A stretch of 13,170 nucleotides of DNA from an uncultured Desulfobacterales bacterium (GTDB lineage: Bacteria > Desulfobacterota > Desulfobacteria > Desulfobacterales > JAFDCJ01), in the NCBI GenBank assembly GCA_945787595.1, contig CALZJV010000103.1, positions 1 through 13,170 on the forward strand, in the 5' to 3' direction. Position 1 is the first letter of the stretch, and each line of letters starts with the position of its first letter. The notes under the pieces are model-generated. The model did not search any database and was not told where the DNA came from. It was given only the letters and a program-made list of their open reading frames with translations. Made by a program: the position numbers and the translations under genes. Shown here in pieces: positions 12,733 through 13,170 of the stretch.

Positions 12733-12985
12733 TGGTTTATCGTAAGTTGGTTTAGTTTATCAAATTAGTTTTTTTCAAATAACTCGCTATGCATAATAAA
12801 TAAACGAATGCCTAAAGTGATCTAAATTGCCTAAAATGCCTAAAATTGAGGAAACGCTACGCTCTATCCGTTTTTATAAAAATGACAGAATACCACAAAT
12901 TTAGCTCATTTTAGTTCATTTAAAATTTTAGCTCATTTTCTTAATCCAATTGGGGCGAAGCCCCAACTTATAAGGGAGGTTTATC
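12733..12985. other. AT-rich spacer with facing repeats between sheath and tube genes
   Basis: About 250 bases. TGCCTAAA-type units (about 12809-12848) on the plus strand face TGAGCTAAA/TGAACTAAA units on the minus strand (12939-12900). Together they could fold as an imperfect long inverted repeat around a centre near 12870. TTTAGCTCATTTT occurs twice, at 12900-12912 and 12927-12939. No terminator with a T-run was seen. The GC stem-loop next to the tube SD is listed separately. Confidence 0.5.
12950..12966 (+). other. Stem-loop just ahead of the tube ribosome site
   Basis: TTGGGGC-GAA-GCCCCAA is a perfect 7-bp stem with a GAA triloop, 7 bases before GGGAGG (12974-12979). No U-run follows, so it is not an intrinsic terminator. 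It might protect the 5' end of a processed tube mRNA and so raise tube over sheath. It might alternatively be a REP-like unit. Confidence 0.6.
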
Positions 12986-13170
12986 ATGGCAGATGATGGA
13001 TCCGCTCAATCCGCGGCAGTATGGCCCATGCCCAAGTTTCACTTTCAAATCAAATGGGACAGTGAAGTCATGTCGTTTCAAGAGGTATCCGGCCTCGATG
13101 TCGAGGCCCAGCCGATTGAGTACCGGCATGGCGACAGTAAGGAGTTTTCGACGATCAGTATGCCTGGTCT
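12986..13170 (+). CDS. Contractile tail tube protein (Pvc1/Afp1, gp19-like), 5' part only
   Basis: Sixty-one codons are visible before the window ends. MADDGSAQSAAVWPMPKFHF and then QIKWDSEVMSFQEVSGLDVE followed by YRHGDSKEFSTISMPG fit the T4 gp19-like tail tube family. The motif 'P.P.F.F.V.wg....F.EVSGL..E...i.YR.G.....' is the hallmark of eCIS inner tubes. Its hexamer rings form the rigid spike-bearing tube pushed out by sheath contraction. SD GGGAGG at 12974-12979 is 6 bases from the ATG. It belongs to the same operon as the sheath but is separated by a 250-base repeat-bearing gap, unlike the usual tight spacing. Confidence 0.93.
   Translation, partial: MADDGSAQSAAVWPMPKFHFQIKWDSEVMSFQEVSGLDVEAQPIEYRHGDSKEFSTISMPG

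Noticed and set aside
11095..13170. Sheath and tube as part of a prophage or T6SS
   Set aside because: Sheath and tube are of the eCIS type and DUF4255 is typical of eCIS. No TssB/TssC pair, capsid, portal or integrase gene is visible, though the window ends early.

Overview
The window looks like a piece of a Gram-negative, probably Desulfobacterota (Desulfobacterales-type), chromosome. The grounds are outer-membrane-style lipoproteins, mid-GC coding DNA with AT-rich gaps, a DUF2293 gene and a YkgJ-type cysteine-cluster gene, and intergenic DNA full of heptanucleotide repeats, REP-like hairpins and a MITE-like palindrome. The taxonomic call is inference; no rRNA or other marker gene is present.

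Layout. (1) 1-1950: the remnant of a GNAT acetyltransferase runs off the left edge on the minus strand. A YkgJ-type zinc/iron-binding cysteine-cluster protein, a palindromic repeat element and a DUF2293 gene follow. After these come a possible broken small gene and a bidirectional terminator. (2) 1951-3600, minus strand: a two-gene unit with a recognisable promoter encodes a small exported Cys-rich protein and then a membrane-anchored protein that joins a heavy-metal-associated (HMA) domain to a SurA-like helical region. (3) 4058-7456, plus strand: a tightly overlapping trio (45-aa protein, 95-aa protein, 477-aa patatin-like lipoprotein) is followed by a 402-aa three-TM membrane protein and a decayed lipoprotein gene. 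(4) 7561-8490: a compact SARP-type regulator made of a winged helix and a BTAD domain. (5) 8491-9200: a 0.7-kb gene-free, repeat-rich stretch. It ends in three CTGTGAC heptamers spaced exactly 11 bp apart, with a degenerate fourth in phase just before a TATATAAG box. (6) 9201-13170: the start of an extracellular contractile injection system (eCIS, PVC/Afp/MAC-like) operon. In order it holds a 94-aa conserved protein, a DUF4255/Pvc16-type cap protein, a 290-aa protein of unknown function, a long tail sheath and the beginning of the tail tube gene, which is cut by the window edge.

Working model (inference). The SARP-type regulator at 7561 activates the eCIS operon through the 11-bp-period heptamer repeats upstream of 9201; that repeat geometry is the one known for Streptomyces SARPs. 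The patatin lipoprotein, its two small partners and the three-TM protein lie on the same strand just upstream. They could be accessory or effector/immunity functions of the injection system, but only position supports that. The metal-related minus-strand pair is probably independent of the eCIS.
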